From: DATAXP01 sp036272935
Lineage (GTDB): Bacteria > Planctomycetota > Planctomycetia > Pirellulales > PNKZ01
Direction: 5' to 3'
Length of the DNA stretch: 38,809 nucleotides
Assembly: GCA_036272935.1 (NCBI GenBank)
Contig: DATAXP010000088.1
Location: 1 to 38,809 of the forward strand
Part shown: piece after piece, positions 7,009 to 15,857 of the stretch
Layout of the letters: each line of letters begins with the position of its first letter
Numbering within the stretch: position 1 is the first letter of the stretch
Position numbers and translations under genes: made by a program
The notes under the pieces: generated by a model
The model's input: the letters and a program-made list of their open reading frames with translations, nothing else
Told to the model about the DNA's origin: nothing
The model's database searches: none

Positions 7009-7387
7009 ACGAGAAGAAGTTTTCGCCGAACAGATTGAACTCGGGACAGGTCACCACGTCCATGTCGCCGTGGACCTTCACTTGGCAGGCCAAGCGCATG
7101 GTCTTTTCGTTGCCGATGTAGGCGAACGCCGCCGAGGGGTTGATCTTAAACGTGGTGCGCTCGATCAGGCCCATCGGGCTGGCGTGGTCCATGCCCTTGG
7201 CGATCTGCACTCGGCAGGTGCCGCAGTGGCCGAAGCCGTAGCAGTTGATTACCTGGTTCACCTTGGCGCCGAAGCCATTGATGCCGTTGTACAGCTTCAC
7301 CCCTGCCTTAAGTGCTTCGACGCGCAAATTGGCTCCGTCGGGAACCTGAACTTGTTTCTTCTCCGTGACGAAGTTAACTACTGGCAT
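7007..7387 (-). CDS. 2Fe-2S ferredoxin
   Basis: The 126-residue protein is a plant/cyanobacterial-type [2Fe-2S] ferredoxin, a soluble one-electron carrier. Cluster ligands fit the family: Cys49, Cys55 and Cys58 in CYGFGHCGTC, and Cys101 in MRLACQVKV. The first spacing is CX5C rather than the plant CX4C, as in several bacterial adrenodoxin/FdVI-like proteins. An insertion of about 40 residues (MDHASPMGLIERTTF and on) lies between the third and fourth Cys, longer than in classical members. It has no signal or membrane segment. It shares strand with the PII gene 63 bases downstream. Its redox partner cannot be named from this window. Confidence 0.9.
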   Translation of the reverse strand: MPVVNFVTEKKQVQVPDGANLRVEALKAGVKLYNGINGFGAKVNQVINCYGFGHCGTCRVQIAKGMDHASPMGLIERTTFKINPSAAFAYIGNEKTMRLACQVKVHGDMDVVTCPEFNLFGENFFS

Positions 7388-7411
7388 CGGTGGCCTTGGA
7401 AAAGGGGTCGG

Positions 7412-7490
7412 GAATCGGGATTCAGGAGTCGGGATTCACGGCAGCGACGGTGCTAGCCATCGCCGAATCCTGACTCCTGACACCCGAATC
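7412..7490. repeat. Imperfect 26-bp inverted repeat in a divergent promoter region
   Basis: The arms at 7412-7437 and 7465-7490 pair at 22 of 26 positions, with the core TCAGGAGTC matched by GACTCCTGA, around a 27-base loop. It lies between the ferredoxin gene (minus) and the small conserved gene (plus), upstream of both. The arms are themselves made of repeated GGATTC/GGAGTCGGGATTC units. It may be a dispersed planctomycete-type intergenic repeat or a regulatory hairpin. Confidence 0.65.
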
Positions 7491-7566
7491 TTCGCCTACA
7501 ATCTATCCAAAAACCGTCGCCGTGCAATTGTCCGCCCGTCGCCCCGATTTGAAAGGATTCGCCGCC

Positions 7567-7827
7567 ATGGTGGAACGGACCAAGTATCAGCAAAAAATCA
7601 TCAAGAATTACTACGATAATTACGACACCCTGGCCCTACAGAAGCTCGGCGAGCAGGTGACCGAACTGTATCTGGCTGAAGGGAAGAAGCGAGCCGCCAC
7701 GTGGAAGCGCATCGCCGGGATCCTTGCGAAGCTGAAGGTGCCGGCAAGCCGGATCGAACATCTCGTCAAGGCCGATAATCCCTCGCTGCTGGCCAAGCTG
7801 CTCGAAGAACTGTTGGCGAAGCAATAA
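7567..7827 (+). CDS. Small conserved-looking cytosolic protein, unknown function
   Basis: The 86-residue protein starts MVERTKYQQKIIKNYY. The frame is open from a GTG at 7522, but the ATG at 7567 has AAAGGA about 10 bases upstream and avoids a basic run, so it is preferred. The product is helical and charged, with Leu/Lys-rich amphipathic segments (LALQKLGEQVTELYLAEGKK, ASRIEHLVKADNPSLLAKLL). It has no signal, no membrane segment and no cysteine. It looks like a protein conserved in planctomycetes, but I cannot name a domain. It is transcribed towards the kinase gene, which ends 14 bases downstream on the other strand. Confidence 0.75.
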   Translation: MVERTKYQQKIIKNYYDNYDTLALQKLGEQVTELYLAEGKKRAATWKRIAGILAKLKVPASRIEHLVKADNPSLLAKLLEELLAKQ

Positions 7828-7841
7828 ATCGTCGCGCCGTT

Positions 7842-9401
7842 CTAGCCATCCATCCGGCGCGGTGCGCGCGTCTGCACCGTGGCCATGTACATCTGCGTGC
7901 GCTGTGGCAGCCCCTCGTCGCCCGCACACTTGTCGGCGAGCCCTTCGTCGGTGATTTGCAGCAGGCCGCGCTGCATGTAGCTCTTCAGGTCTTCGAGCAC
8001 CACGCGCACGTCCTGGTACCGGTCCTCGGGACGCAGCGCCAGCATGCGGTCGACAATGATTGCCAACGACCGTGCCACGCCCGGCGCCACGTCCAGCAGC
8101 GACGGCGCACGCTGTTGCGTCACTTTCAGCAACTGCGCGGTAGTCGTGCGCTCCTCGAATGCGAGCCGACCGGTGAGCATGTGGAAGAACGTCGCCCCCA
8201 GCGAGTAAATGTCCGATCGCTCATCGACATCCTCGGCCATCGCCTGTTCGGGCGAGATGTATTGCGGCGTGCCCATCACGCCTCCTTGCATGGTCAGCTC
8301 CATCGACTCATGCGCGTCTTTGAGCAGGCCAAAGTCGCTGATCTTCACGTCGTTGTCGGCCGTGAGCAGCAAGTTATGCGGCTTCACGTCGCGATGCACG
8401 ATGCCCCGGGCGTGCGCGTATTGCAGCCCCTGCAACGCTTGCAACAACCAGTGCAGCGCCAGTTCGGTTCCTAGCGGACCATGCTCTTTCACCCAGGTGG
8501 CCAGGTCGCCTCCCGGCACATATTCCATCGCCAACCAGCGCAGCATCGTGCCGTTGGCTGCCGGAGTGGTCCCCGAGGCGAGCACCTGCACGATGTGCGG
8601 ACTGGTGAACGAGGCGAGCACGGTCGCTTCTTTTTGAAACCGCGTGACCGACGAATCGCTCAGCTTGCCGGCCGGACACGAGATGATCTTGATCGCCGCC
8701 TTGCGATGTAGGCTGAGTTGCGTCGCCAGGTACACTTCGCTCATGCCGCCGGTGGCCAGCTTGCTCTCGAGCCGGAAGTCGCCGAGCACCAGTCCTTCCT
8801 TCACCACCCAAGGCGCTGCGGGCACGCGTGCTGGCCGCGAACCGCTGCCCGAAGTCGAGCGGCTATCGGCTGCGGCAGTCTGTGCGCTGAGCAAATCCCC
8901 TTCGGCCAGGTGCCGGAATGCAATCGTCAATCGATCACGCAACTGCCCCGCCAGTTCTGTGACCGACACACCCTTGCGGTTTGCCGTGACGCGAGCCACG
9001 TCGACAAATCGTGCCGAGTCGACCGCCCCCTCTTCGTCAGGCGCGTAGGTCGCGATGCGCAGATCTTGCGTGTCGAGACCGTCGCTGGCCAGCGCCGTGG
9101 TAAGCGCTGCCAATACACCGGTGCGATCGAAACCGACCACGCAGATTTCGTAGTTCTGTCCGCCGATCGAGCGCGCATCGACTTCGACTTGTTGTTCGGG
9201 AGCGAGCCGCGCCAACAGCTTCACGTGCCGCGCGATTTCAGCCGGCGCGTAGCCTTCGAGGTAGCTGTCGGGCATTCGCCGTACGTGCGTCTCGACGAGC
9301 GAGCTGGGTACGTCGGGGCATTGCTTCGTAATCGAGCTAAGAAGATCGGCCATCGCAAAAACCTGCCCAAAGCGGCGCGGAACCCGTGCTGCTCGAACCA
9401 T
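7842..9401 (-). CDS. Ser/Thr protein kinase with N-terminal GlnD-like ACT region
   Basis: This is a 519-residue Hanks-type kinase. Residues about 207-475 hold the kinase: glycine loop ATGGMSEVY (217-224), Lys238 in AAIKII, Glu in FQKEAT, HRDVKPHN (337-344), DFG (356-358), and MGTPQYISPEQ in the activation segment. All catalytic residues are present and there is no membrane segment, so it is cytosolic. Residues about 40-170 are unusual. SYLEGYAPAEIARHV, ICVVGFDRTGVLAALTTAL and DTQDLRIATYA followed by FVDVARVT resemble the C-terminal ACT domains of the PII uridylyltransferase GlnD, a small-molecule (glutamine) sensor fold. The PII gene is 0.9 kb away. The inference is a kinase gated by an amino acid. 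A start at Met17 (9353) is possible; 9401 has GTGAGG just upstream. The vWA gene lies 157 bases upstream on the same strand. Confidence 0.92.
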   Translation of the reverse strand: MVRAARVPRRFGQVFAMADLLSSITKQCPDVPSSLVETHVRRMPDSYLEGYAPAEIARHVKLLARLAPEQQVEVDARSIGGQNYEICVVGFDRTGVLAALTTALASDGLDTQDLRIATYAPDEEGAVDSARFVDVARVTANRKGVSVTELAGQLRDRLTIAFRHLAEGDLLSAQTAAADSRSTSGSGSRPARVPAAPWVVKEGLVLGDFRLESKLATGGMSEVYLATQLSLHRKAAIKIISCPAGKLSDSSVTRFQKEATVLASFTSPHIVQVLASGTTPAANGTMLRWLAMEYVPGGDLATWVKEHGPLGTELALHWLLQALQGLQYAHARGIVHRDVKPHNLLLTADNDVKISDFGLLKDAHESMELTMQGGVMGTPQYISPEQAMAEDVDERSDIYSLGATFFHMLTGRLAFEERTTTAQLLKVTQQRAPSLLDVAPGVARSLAIIVDRMLALRPEDRYQDVRVVLEDLKSYMQRGLLQITDEGLADKCAGDEGLPQRTQMYMATVQTRAPRRMDG

Positions 9402-9558
9402 CGAGCCTCACCCAGGGGCGCGTGCAAATGCTTTGGCGTTGCTATGGCGTGCGACGAAGCACAATCATCTTGGCAGAAAACGCGCCGCCGCTCAACGATC
9501 GTGCTCGATTTCCGACCGTCGATTTATCCCCAGCGTCGCGGCAAACTTTGCGCCGCCG

Positions 9559-12030
9559 TCATAGATTTGGCAACGCAGGCACCGGTGCCGGACCACTCGC
9601 CGGCCCTGCCGGACCAACGGGTGTCGCAGGTCGGGGCTGCGGCGGTGGAATGACGCCCTGTTCCGGCGCGAGCCCCAAAGGGTGATCGAGTTCCCACTGC
9701 GCGAGGCTCGCCCAAGGAGTGCCAGGATTCTGTGCCACACAACGCTCGAGCAGTCGTTTGGCCTCGGCGACGAAATGCAGGGTCACCGAGTCGTTGGACC
9801 TCAGTTGCGATGAAGGCCGCATCGTCAAGCGGTTGGTTTCGGCCGCGAGCGGCGAGCCGTCTTGCACCAGCGCCTGGCAGAGAAGCGCGTATTCCCGGTG
9901 CCGGATGCACATGGCCAGCGCGCGCCCGCGCGTCAGGTCATACCAGGCTCGCCACCGCAGTGATTTCTCCGCCTCATACTCCGCCTCCATGCCCTGCTCG
10001 CCGAAGCGCGCGAGCGCCGCTTCGAGCACCGCCGCCCCCAGGCGCAGCCGGGCAAGCTGCCCGTGCAGCTCGTCTCGCAGCTCGGCACGGAACTCGGTGG
10101 GAGTCAGATATTCGTGACGGACACGGAATGGATAGTCCTTGCTGCGCTGTGCGATGAATGAAAACTTCGGAATGATGAACTTTTGCTGCTCGCGTCCCGT
10201 AAGCTGCACGACATCGAACACCGCCTGGCGCAACGCCGAGTATTTCAGCGCGTGCAGATACTCAGCCGCCGAGCTGTAATCCGGCAGATAGTGGCGCATG
10301 GTTTCAAAATCGAACGGCCCGGCCATTTCCGGCCGATCGAGTAGCGTAAACATGCCGCCGGTTTCGAGCGCCAGGCGCGTGAGCGCGTAGGGTCCGACGC
10401 CCGACGACACTCCCTCGCGATACGGTCCGCCGTACCAGGGCACGTCGTCGGCCAACTGCGCGCCGCCGCGCGACCAGGCTTCCACCTGGGAATCGTGCCA
10501 GTACGGCAGCACGACGCGCTCGGGGTACGAAGTGTCGGGACCGCGCTTGACCGGCAGCAGGAAGCGGTAGCCGGTCGCACGGTCGACGTACAGATGCAAG
10601 CCGCGCTCGCTGCCAAACACGCTCGATGGGCCTACCACCGACACCGCCACCCCTTCGCGGCGGCACAACGCAATCGTGTCCTCCAGTCGGAGCGTGTCGT
10701 CTCCCGATTCGTCGGTCCAAACGACCACGCGCATGCCGCCGCTCCAGCGCTTCCGGTATTTTGCGACGCAGCGCTCGACCGCCGTCATGACGTTCTCCAA
10801 GCCGGTCTGGTCGATCGGCACTTGTGCGACGGCTTCGATCGTTTTCAGTCCGAAGCGGGTCGGGGCCACTAATTCGACCGAGGTATTTCCGTAGGCGACG
10901 ACCGCATTCATCAGCAAGTGCGACGGCTCGGCGCGTCGGTCGATCTCGCGGTAGAACGGCTCGAGCCGCGCCGCGACCTGCTGCCGATCGTCAACCAGGC
11001 TGAGCGAAGCATCGAGCAGCCAGACCACCAGCAAATCGCCGCTGTCGAGCTCCTTGCGGATCGCGTCGAGCACGCCATCGACGGCTGCGTGGACGGCGGT
11101 CGTCGCCACCACGCCCCCCTCCGAAGGCTTCGACCGCTCGCGATGCGGAAACGCATTCGTGCCCACCCGCGCCGAACGCCCCGGATTTGGCGCCGCGGCA
11201 GTCGACTTTTTCTCAGGCGGCGCGCCACGGACGACCGGCGGGGCGCGCGTCTCGGAACGCAGCGCAACCGTCTCAATCCGCGGAAGGGAAACGGCAGCCT
11301 TCGTTGGCGCGACGGCTTCGTTCGCCGGCGCCGGCGGGGCCGCCACGACCGGATCTTCGTCACGCGAGATGATGTTCTGCGGACCAGGAACAGGTAGCAC
11401 AGGCTCATCTTCAGCGATGCGAGCCAGCAACTGCAGCGATGCAGGCGGGGTCGGGTGCGGCAGCAGCCACAAGGCCAGCAGCAGCACGGCCAACTGGTGC
11501 GCGACGCACGACACCAGCCACGACGAAGTAAGCTGGCTTGCCGTGAGCCTTCGCATTTTGTCGAACGGATTCTCATCCGGCGTCGCGGCCTCGCGCACCA
11601 CCGGCAGGCAAGTGCTGGCTACCGGCAAGCGCCATCGGGCCGGCTCGATCCGCCCGCTCAGTGCGTGCGCCGCGCGTCGCAGCGACTCAACATCCGACAC
11701 TGGTTCCGATTGAACCAGCACCAGCACGTCGTGCGCGGCAATCACTTCCGCCAGAGCGTCGTCCCGGGCGAGGCACTGGCGCTCGACTTCTGCCACAGCC
11801 TCGGGAGCGAGCACGTGGTCGAGGTACTCGGCCAACGTGTTCGGGTCGATCGCAGATGCGGCATCGGTAGGTAATGCGCGATCGGCCGGCTGGGCGCCGA
11901 GCTGCTGCAGACGTGCGTATAACTGCTGCGCGTTGTCGCTGGCCGCCAGGCGCGACGCGATCGCTTCGGCATCGCCCGCCCCGAGCAAGCCGTGCCGATA
12001 CGCGAGCAGTGTCCGAAGCGTCAACCGCAT
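9559..12030 (-). CDS. Membrane-anchored vWA-domain protein
   Basis: The protein has 823 residues from the ATG at 12030; a GTG three codons earlier is possible. Residues 1-130 are soluble and helical and resemble the short N-terminal domain of planctomycete anti-sigma-like or kinase-linked proteins (AEYLDHVLAPEAVAEVERQCL). A single membrane segment follows near 171-191 (hydrophobic LVSC...VLLLALWLLP), then a Pro/Ala-rich linker to about 305. The vWA domain starts near 331 with VVWLLDASLSLVDD, a full MIDAS D-x-S-x-S, with Thr in IDQTGLENV and Asp in VVVWTDESGDD, so metal binding should be intact. The last 300 residues are unassigned and end in a proline-rich tail. Topology predicts the vWA part outside the cytoplasm. 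It is upstream of the ACT-kinase on the same strand. The ligand is unknown. Confidence 0.85.
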   Translation of the reverse strand: MRLTLRTLLAYRHGLLGAGDAEAIASRLAASDNAQQLYARLQQLGAQPADRALPTDAASAIDPNTLAEYLDHVLAPEAVAEVERQCLARDDALAEVIAAHDVLVLVQSEPVSDVESLRRAAHALSGRIEPARWRLPVASTCLPVVREAATPDENPFDKMRRLTASQLTSSWLVSCVAHQLAVLLLALWLLPHPTPPASLQLLARIAEDEPVLPVPGPQNIISRDEDPVVAAPPAPANEAVAPTKAAVSLPRIETVALRSETRAPPVVRGAPPEKKSTAAAPNPGRSARVGTNAFPHRERSKPSEGGVVATTAVHAAVDGVLDAIRKELDSGDLLVVWLLDASLSLVDDRQQVAARLEPFYREIDRRAEPSHLLMNAVVAYGNTSVELVAPTRFGLKTIEAVAQVPIDQTGLENVMTAVERCVAKYRKRWSGGMRVVVWTDESGDDTLRLEDTIALCRREGVAVSVVGPSSVFGSERGLHLYVDRATGYRFLLPVKRGPDTSYPERVVLPYWHDSQVEAWSRGGAQLADDVPWYGGPYREGVSSGVGPYALTRLALETGGMFTLLDRPEMAGPFDFETMRHYLPDYSSAAEYLHALKYSALRQAVFDVVQLTGREQQKFIIPKFSFIAQRSKDYPFRVRHEYLTPTEFRAELRDELHGQLARLRLGAAVLEAALARFGEQGMEAEYEAEKSLRWRAWYDLTRGRALAMCIRHREYALLCQALVQDGSPLAAETNRLTMRPSSQLRSNDSVTLHFVAEAKRLLERCVAQNPGTPWASLAQWELDHPLGLAPEQGVIPPPQPRPATPVGPAGPASGPAPVPALPNL

Positions 12031-12163
12031 AGCGCCCACCCGGCATGCTCGATCCGGCTACACAAGCGTTCCGCGAACGTGAATCGGCTCGATGATACCG
12101 CGCGGCCGCGATTGCGGATAGAATCGTCGGCAGTCTCCCACTCAAGCACGCCTACAACGGATC

Positions 12164-13369
12164 ATGCGCACCACCTGGACATTCCACTCCGCCGGCAAGT
12201 TGGTCTTTGGACTCGGGGCGGTTGCGCAGCTCGGCGAGTTGGCCGGCGAAATGACGCTGCGACGACTATTCGTCGTCACCGATCGCGTGCTGGTCAATGC
12301 CGGAGTGTTCGATGCCGTGCGCGATCCCCTGGCGGGAGCCGGCATCGCCTTGGAATTGTTCGATGGCGGCGAACCAGAGCCATCGCTCGAAGTCGCCGAG
12401 CGCGCCGCAGCCCAAGCGCGAGCATTCCGCCCCGACGGGGTGTTGGGCCTCGGCGGCGGTAGCAACATGGACCTGGCGAAGGTCGTCGCCCTGGTGTTGG
12501 CCCATGGTGGCACGGCTCGCGATTACCTGGGCGATGGTCGCGTCCCCGGGCCAGTGCTGCCGCTCATCTGCGTGCCGACAACTTCCGGCACCGGCAGCGA
12601 GGTTACCGCGGCAGCGGTGCTCACCGACACCGCCAAACAAATGAAGCTCGGCATCCTGAGTAATCACCTGCGGCCGAAGATCGCGGTCATCGATCCGCGG
12701 CTCACCGTCTCGTGCCCGCTGAAGGTGACGGCCGACAGCGGCATCGACGCGCTGACGCACGCCATCGAGGCCTACACCGCCATCGACAATACCAAGTTTC
12801 CGCTACCGGCCGCAGAGCGCAGCGTGTACCAGGGGCGGCACCCGCTTGGCGATTGCCTGGCCGAGAAAGCGATCGCCATGGTTGGCGAGCACCTGGTCAC
12901 CGCGGTGCGGGAGCCGAGCAATCTCGCGGCGCGCGAAGGGATGTCGCTGGCGGCGACGGTGGCGGGGCTGGCGTTTTCGAACGTCGGCGTGGCACTGGTG
13001 CACGCGATGGAGTATCCCGTCGGCGGCGCGACCCACTGTTCACATGGTGCTGGCAACGGCCTGCTGCTGCCATTCGTGATGCGTTTCAATCTGCCGGGGC
13101 GCGAGCGCGAAATGGTCCGCATTGCCGAGCTGCTCGGCGAGCGGGTCGAAGGTTGTTCGACGGCCGAGGCGGCCGAGCGTGCCATCGCCGCTGTTGAACG
13201 GCTGAAGCGCGAGATCGGCATCCCCGAGCGCCTGCGCGACCTGGGCGTGCGCCGAGATCAGCTTGCCGGCTTTGCCGAGAAGGCATTCGGCATCAAGCGA
13301 ATCCTGCGGGTCAACCCGCGGCCAGTGACGTGCCAGGACATCGAAAGTGTCTTCGCCGCCGCATTGTGA
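12164..13369 (+). CDS. Iron-containing alcohol dehydrogenase
   Basis: The 401-residue group III (iron-dependent) alcohol dehydrogenase acts in the cytosol on an alcohol or hydroxy acid with NAD(P). The dinucleotide motif GLGGGSNMDLAK is at 95-106, and PTTSGTGSEVT is at 138-148. Metal ligands are Asp195 and His199 in DALTHAIEAY, His280 in LVHAMEYPVGG and His294 in CSHGAGNG. A segment between about 207 and 227 (NTKFPLPAAERSVYQGRHP) is longer than in simple ADHs and resembles the hydroxyacid-oxoacid transhydrogenase (ADHFE1/HOT) branch, so the substrate may be a hydroxy acid; this is not certain. ATG is at 12164. The next gene, ygiQ, follows 68 bases downstream on the same strand, with a small hairpin in the gap. 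Confidence 0.93.
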   Translation: MRTTWTFHSAGKLVFGLGAVAQLGELAGEMTLRRLFVVTDRVLVNAGVFDAVRDPLAGAGIALELFDGGEPEPSLEVAERAAAQARAFRPDGVLGLGGGSNMDLAKVVALVLAHGGTARDYLGDGRVPGPVLPLICVPTTSGTGSEVTAAAVLTDTAKQMKLGILSNHLRPKIAVIDPRLTVSCPLKVTADSGIDALTHAIEAYTAIDNTKFPLPAAERSVYQGRHPLGDCLAEKAIAMVGEHLVTAVREPSNLAAREGMSLAATVAGLAFSNVGVALVHAMEYPVGGATHCSHGAGNGLLLPFVMRFNLPGREREMVRIAELLGERVEGCSTAEAAERAIAAVERLKREIGIPERLRDLGVRRDQLAGFAEKAFGIKRILRVNPRPVTCQDIESVFAAAL

Positions 13370-13395
13370 TGCAAAAAAGTCGGCCGCCTGAAACG

Positions 13396-13413
13396 CGGCT
13401 CGCAAGCGAGCCG
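13396..13413. repeat. Perfect palindromic hairpin between the dehydrogenase and ygiQ
   Basis: CGGCTCGCAAGCGAGCCG is an 18-base inverted repeat (7-bp stem, CAAG loop) in the 68-base gap. No T run follows, so it is not a strong intrinsic terminator. It is more likely a small dispersed repeat or a transcript-stability element. Confidence 0.55.
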
Positions 13414-13437
13414 GCTAAACTCTGGTAGAATCGGGGC

Positions 13438-15483
13438 ATGGCCTCGTCGCTGCTCTCGTTGCCGATTGTCGATCCCACGCCGGCGCTGGCCTCTGCGCCG
13501 CCGCTGCCCCGCGGGGCAGCGCATCCGTTGCCGATGTCGATGGACGAGGCACGCCGCCGCGGCTGGGACGAGCTCGACGTGGTGTTCGTCACCGGCGACG
13601 CGTACATCGATCATCCCAGCTTCGCGATGGCCCTGTTGGGACGGCTGCTCGAGAGTGCCGATTTCCGCGTGGGCATCGTCAGCCAGCCCGATTGGCGCAA
13701 ATGCGACGCCTGGCGCACGTTCGGCCGGCCACGGCTGTTCTTCGCCATCAGCGCCGGCAACATGGATTCGATGATCAACCACTACACGGCCAACAAGAAA
13801 GTGCGCAACGACGACGCGTACAGCCCCGGCGGACGCATTGGCCTGCGCCCCGACCGGGCGACGTTGGCATACTGCCAGCGAGCGCGAGAAGCCTACCACG
13901 GCGTGCCAGTGATTGCGGGCGGTGTCGAGGCGAGCCTGCGCCGCATTGCCCACTACGATTACTGGAGCGACCAGGTGCGACGGTCGATTATCCTCGACTG
14001 CAAGGCCGACCTGGTGGTGTACGGCATGGGAGAACGCTCGATCGTCGAGATCGCGCGACGCCTGGCGGCAGGCGAAACGGTGCGCGACCTGCGCAACCTG
14101 CGCGGGGTGGTGTACCGGCTGGGGGCGAAAGAGACGGCGCTAGCCCAAGCCCAGGGCTGGCGGCCAGCTCTGGGCTTTGAGTTGGACCGCGCGATCGAGC
14201 TTCCGACCTTTGAGCAGGTGGTGGCCGACAAGTTCGCTTTCGCCGAGATGACGAAGATCGCGCACAATGAGACGAATCCGCACAATGCTCGTCCGCTGGT
14301 GCAACGACACGGGCCCGAGGCGATCGTCTGCACCCCACCTGCCTTGCCGCTGTCGCAGCCCGAAATGGATTACGTCTACGGCCAGCCCTTCACGCGCCGG
14401 CCGCACCCCAGCTACGGCAAGCAGGTGATTCCGGCGTATGATGTGGTGCGCGAAAGCGTGCAGATCATGCGCGGCTGTTTCGGCGGCTGCACGTTCTGTT
14501 CGATCACGGCCCACGAAGGGCGGATCATCCAAAGCCGCAGTCGTGAGAGCGTGCTGGCTGAGGTGCGGCAGATGACGGCCGATCCCAAGTTCTCGGGCAC
14601 GATCAGCGACATTGGCGGCCCGACGGCAAACATGTACGAGATGCGCTGCACGCGTCCCGAGGTGGAGGAGAAGTGTCGCCGGCTCTCCTGTGTGCATCCC
14701 ACGATCTGCAAGCTGTTGGGGACCGATCACGGACCGCTGGTACAATTGATGCGCGACGTGCGCAACGAGCCCGGCGTGAAGCAAGTTTTCGTCGCCAGCG
14801 GCATCCGCATGGACCTCGCGCGGCGCAGCCCCGAGTACATGCGCGAGCTTGCCGAGCACCACGTCGGCGGGCATTTGAAGGTCGCCCCGGAGCATACCGA
14901 TCCCGGCGTGCTCGCCCTGATGAAGAAGCCTGCTAATGACGATTTCATCGAGTTCGACCGTGAGTTTCAGAGCGCCAGCCGCCGAGCGGGCAAGAAGCAA
15001 TACTTGGTGCCGTATTTCATCGCCAGTCATCCCGGCAGCGGCCTGGACGAGATGATCGAACTGGCCGTATTCCTGAAGCGCAACGGCTACCGGCCCGACC
15101 AGGTGCAGGATTTCATTCCCAGCCCGTTCGACATCGCCGCGTGCATGTATCACACGGGGCTCGACCCGCACACCAAGCGACCGGTGTACATCGCCCGCCA
15201 CTTGCGCGATCGCAAGCTGCAACGCGCCTTGCTGCAGTTCTTCAAGCCCGAGAACTATTTCGAGGTGCGCCAGGCGCTTGAGCAAGCCGGCCGGCACGAC
15301 CTGATCGGCAACGGCTGCGACTGCCTGATCCCCGAACGCGCGCCGAAGCAAGCGCTCGAGCGCCGCCGCCGCGGGGCGAACGACGCCTTGGGCCGCCGCA
15401 GCGACAAGAATGCCTCTTCCGAAGCCGCCAAGCACGGTTACCGCCCCGGTCGCAAGACCGCCGTCCGACGCTCGCGTAAGTGA
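13438..15483 (+). CDS. ygiQ: YgiQ-family radical SAM protein
   Basis: The 681-residue protein of the UPF0313/YgiQ family is a cytosolic radical SAM enzyme with unknown substrate. The cluster motif is CxxxCxxC in RGCFGGCTFCSI (Cys347, Cys351, Cys354). The long N-terminal region has family blocks DVVFVTGDAYIDHPSF, GRLLESADFRVGI and VIAGGVEASLRRIAHYDYW, in the position of the B12-like domain of other radical SAMs. After the SAM core come HVGGHLKVAPEHT and the C-terminal YgiQ domain with DFIPSPFDIAACMYHTG. Residues after 640 are a basic tail. ATG at 13438 is preceded by a weak purine-rich stretch. Length agrees with other YgiQ proteins. Confidence 0.95.
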   Translation: MASSLLSLPIVDPTPALASAPPLPRGAAHPLPMSMDEARRRGWDELDVVFVTGDAYIDHPSFAMALLGRLLESADFRVGIVSQPDWRKCDAWRTFGRPRLFFAISAGNMDSMINHYTANKKVRNDDAYSPGGRIGLRPDRATLAYCQRAREAYHGVPVIAGGVEASLRRIAHYDYWSDQVRRSIILDCKADLVVYGMGERSIVEIARRLAAGETVRDLRNLRGVVYRLGAKETALAQAQGWRPALGFELDRAIELPTFEQVVADKFAFAEMTKIAHNETNPHNARPLVQRHGPEAIVCTPPALPLSQPEMDYVYGQPFTRRPHPSYGKQVIPAYDVVRESVQIMRGCFGGCTFCSITAHEGRIIQSRSRESVLAEVRQMTADPKFSGTISDIGGPTANMYEMRCTRPEVEEKCRRLSCVHPTICKLLGTDHGPLVQLMRDVRNEPGVKQVFVASGIRMDLARRSPEYMRELAEHHVGGHLKVAPEHTDPGVLALMKKPANDDFIEFDREFQSASRRAGKKQYLVPYFIASHPGSGLDEMIELAVFLKRNGYRPDQVQDFIPSPFDIAACMYHTGLDPHTKRPVYIARHLRDRKLQRALLQFFKPENYFEVRQALEQAGRHDLIGNGCDCLIPERAPKQALERRRRGANDALGRRSDKNASSEAAKHGYRPGRKTAVRRSRK

Positions 15484-15487
15484 TACC

Positions 15488-15504
15488 AAGCCGCTTCTCG
15501 GCTT
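15488..15504 (+). terminator. Weak hairpin after ygiQ
   Basis: AAGCCG-cttct-CGGCTT forms a 6-bp stem starting 5 bases after the ygiQ stop. The T-rich stretch (TTGTTTTGATTTTTT) comes only about 20 bases later, so termination here is possible but not clear. Confidence 0.35.
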
Positions 15505-15857
15505 CCGCCTCCGCGCCACATTGTTTTGATTTTTTGCGGCGATTGCGCTGCCCCTTTTATTGCGCAAATGCGACTAATCCTTAGGACAAGCGGCTATTAT
15601 AGCTGCTTCAAGAACAAGCGCTGCGTGCCGTTCAGCCGCTCGACGTGCGAAGTGCATATCGTGTGCTGCTCGCGCCCCTCTACCGAAGGTCGACGCCTAT
15701 GTCTTCCATGGCCCGAACGGCAGGCGACTGAAACCGGACTTTTTTCGACGCATGCTCGTCCGTCACGCCCGAACAGCCCGTTGAAGTATTCGTCTTGACA
15801 TGGGTGGTAACGTGGACGGCCAGTGAGGCTCGGTGGTGCGTCAAGGAGGAGCGTGCA
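15505..15857. other. Gene-poor region upstream of the IS1182-like transposase
   Basis: These 353 bases have no intact gene. The only coding-like trace is a short frame at 15680-15784 (listed separately). The right part, with AAGGAGG at 15843-15849, belongs to the leader of the transposase pseudogene. The IS end should be here, but I could not define a terminal inverted repeat. Confidence 0.45.
15680..15784 (+). pseudogene. Possible scrap of a tyrosine recombinase
   Basis: One frame reads VDAYVFHGPNGRRLKPDFF followed by RRMLVRHA and a stop. It resembles the VFHGPRGGRLKPDTVRN-type segment in the catalytic domain of some planctomycete site-specific recombinases. No catalytic Arg/His/Tyr set is present and nothing upstream is in frame. 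It is a weak, motif-only call. Confidence 0.25.

Noticed and set aside
13370..13437. Intrinsic terminator between the alcohol dehydrogenase and ygiQ
   Set aside because: The palindrome is perfect but has no T run, so it is listed only as a repeat.
14140..15567. 475-codon minus-strand frame opposite ygiQ
   Set aside because: Shadow of the real radical SAM gene; composition is Ala/Leu/Arg/His-rich without domains.
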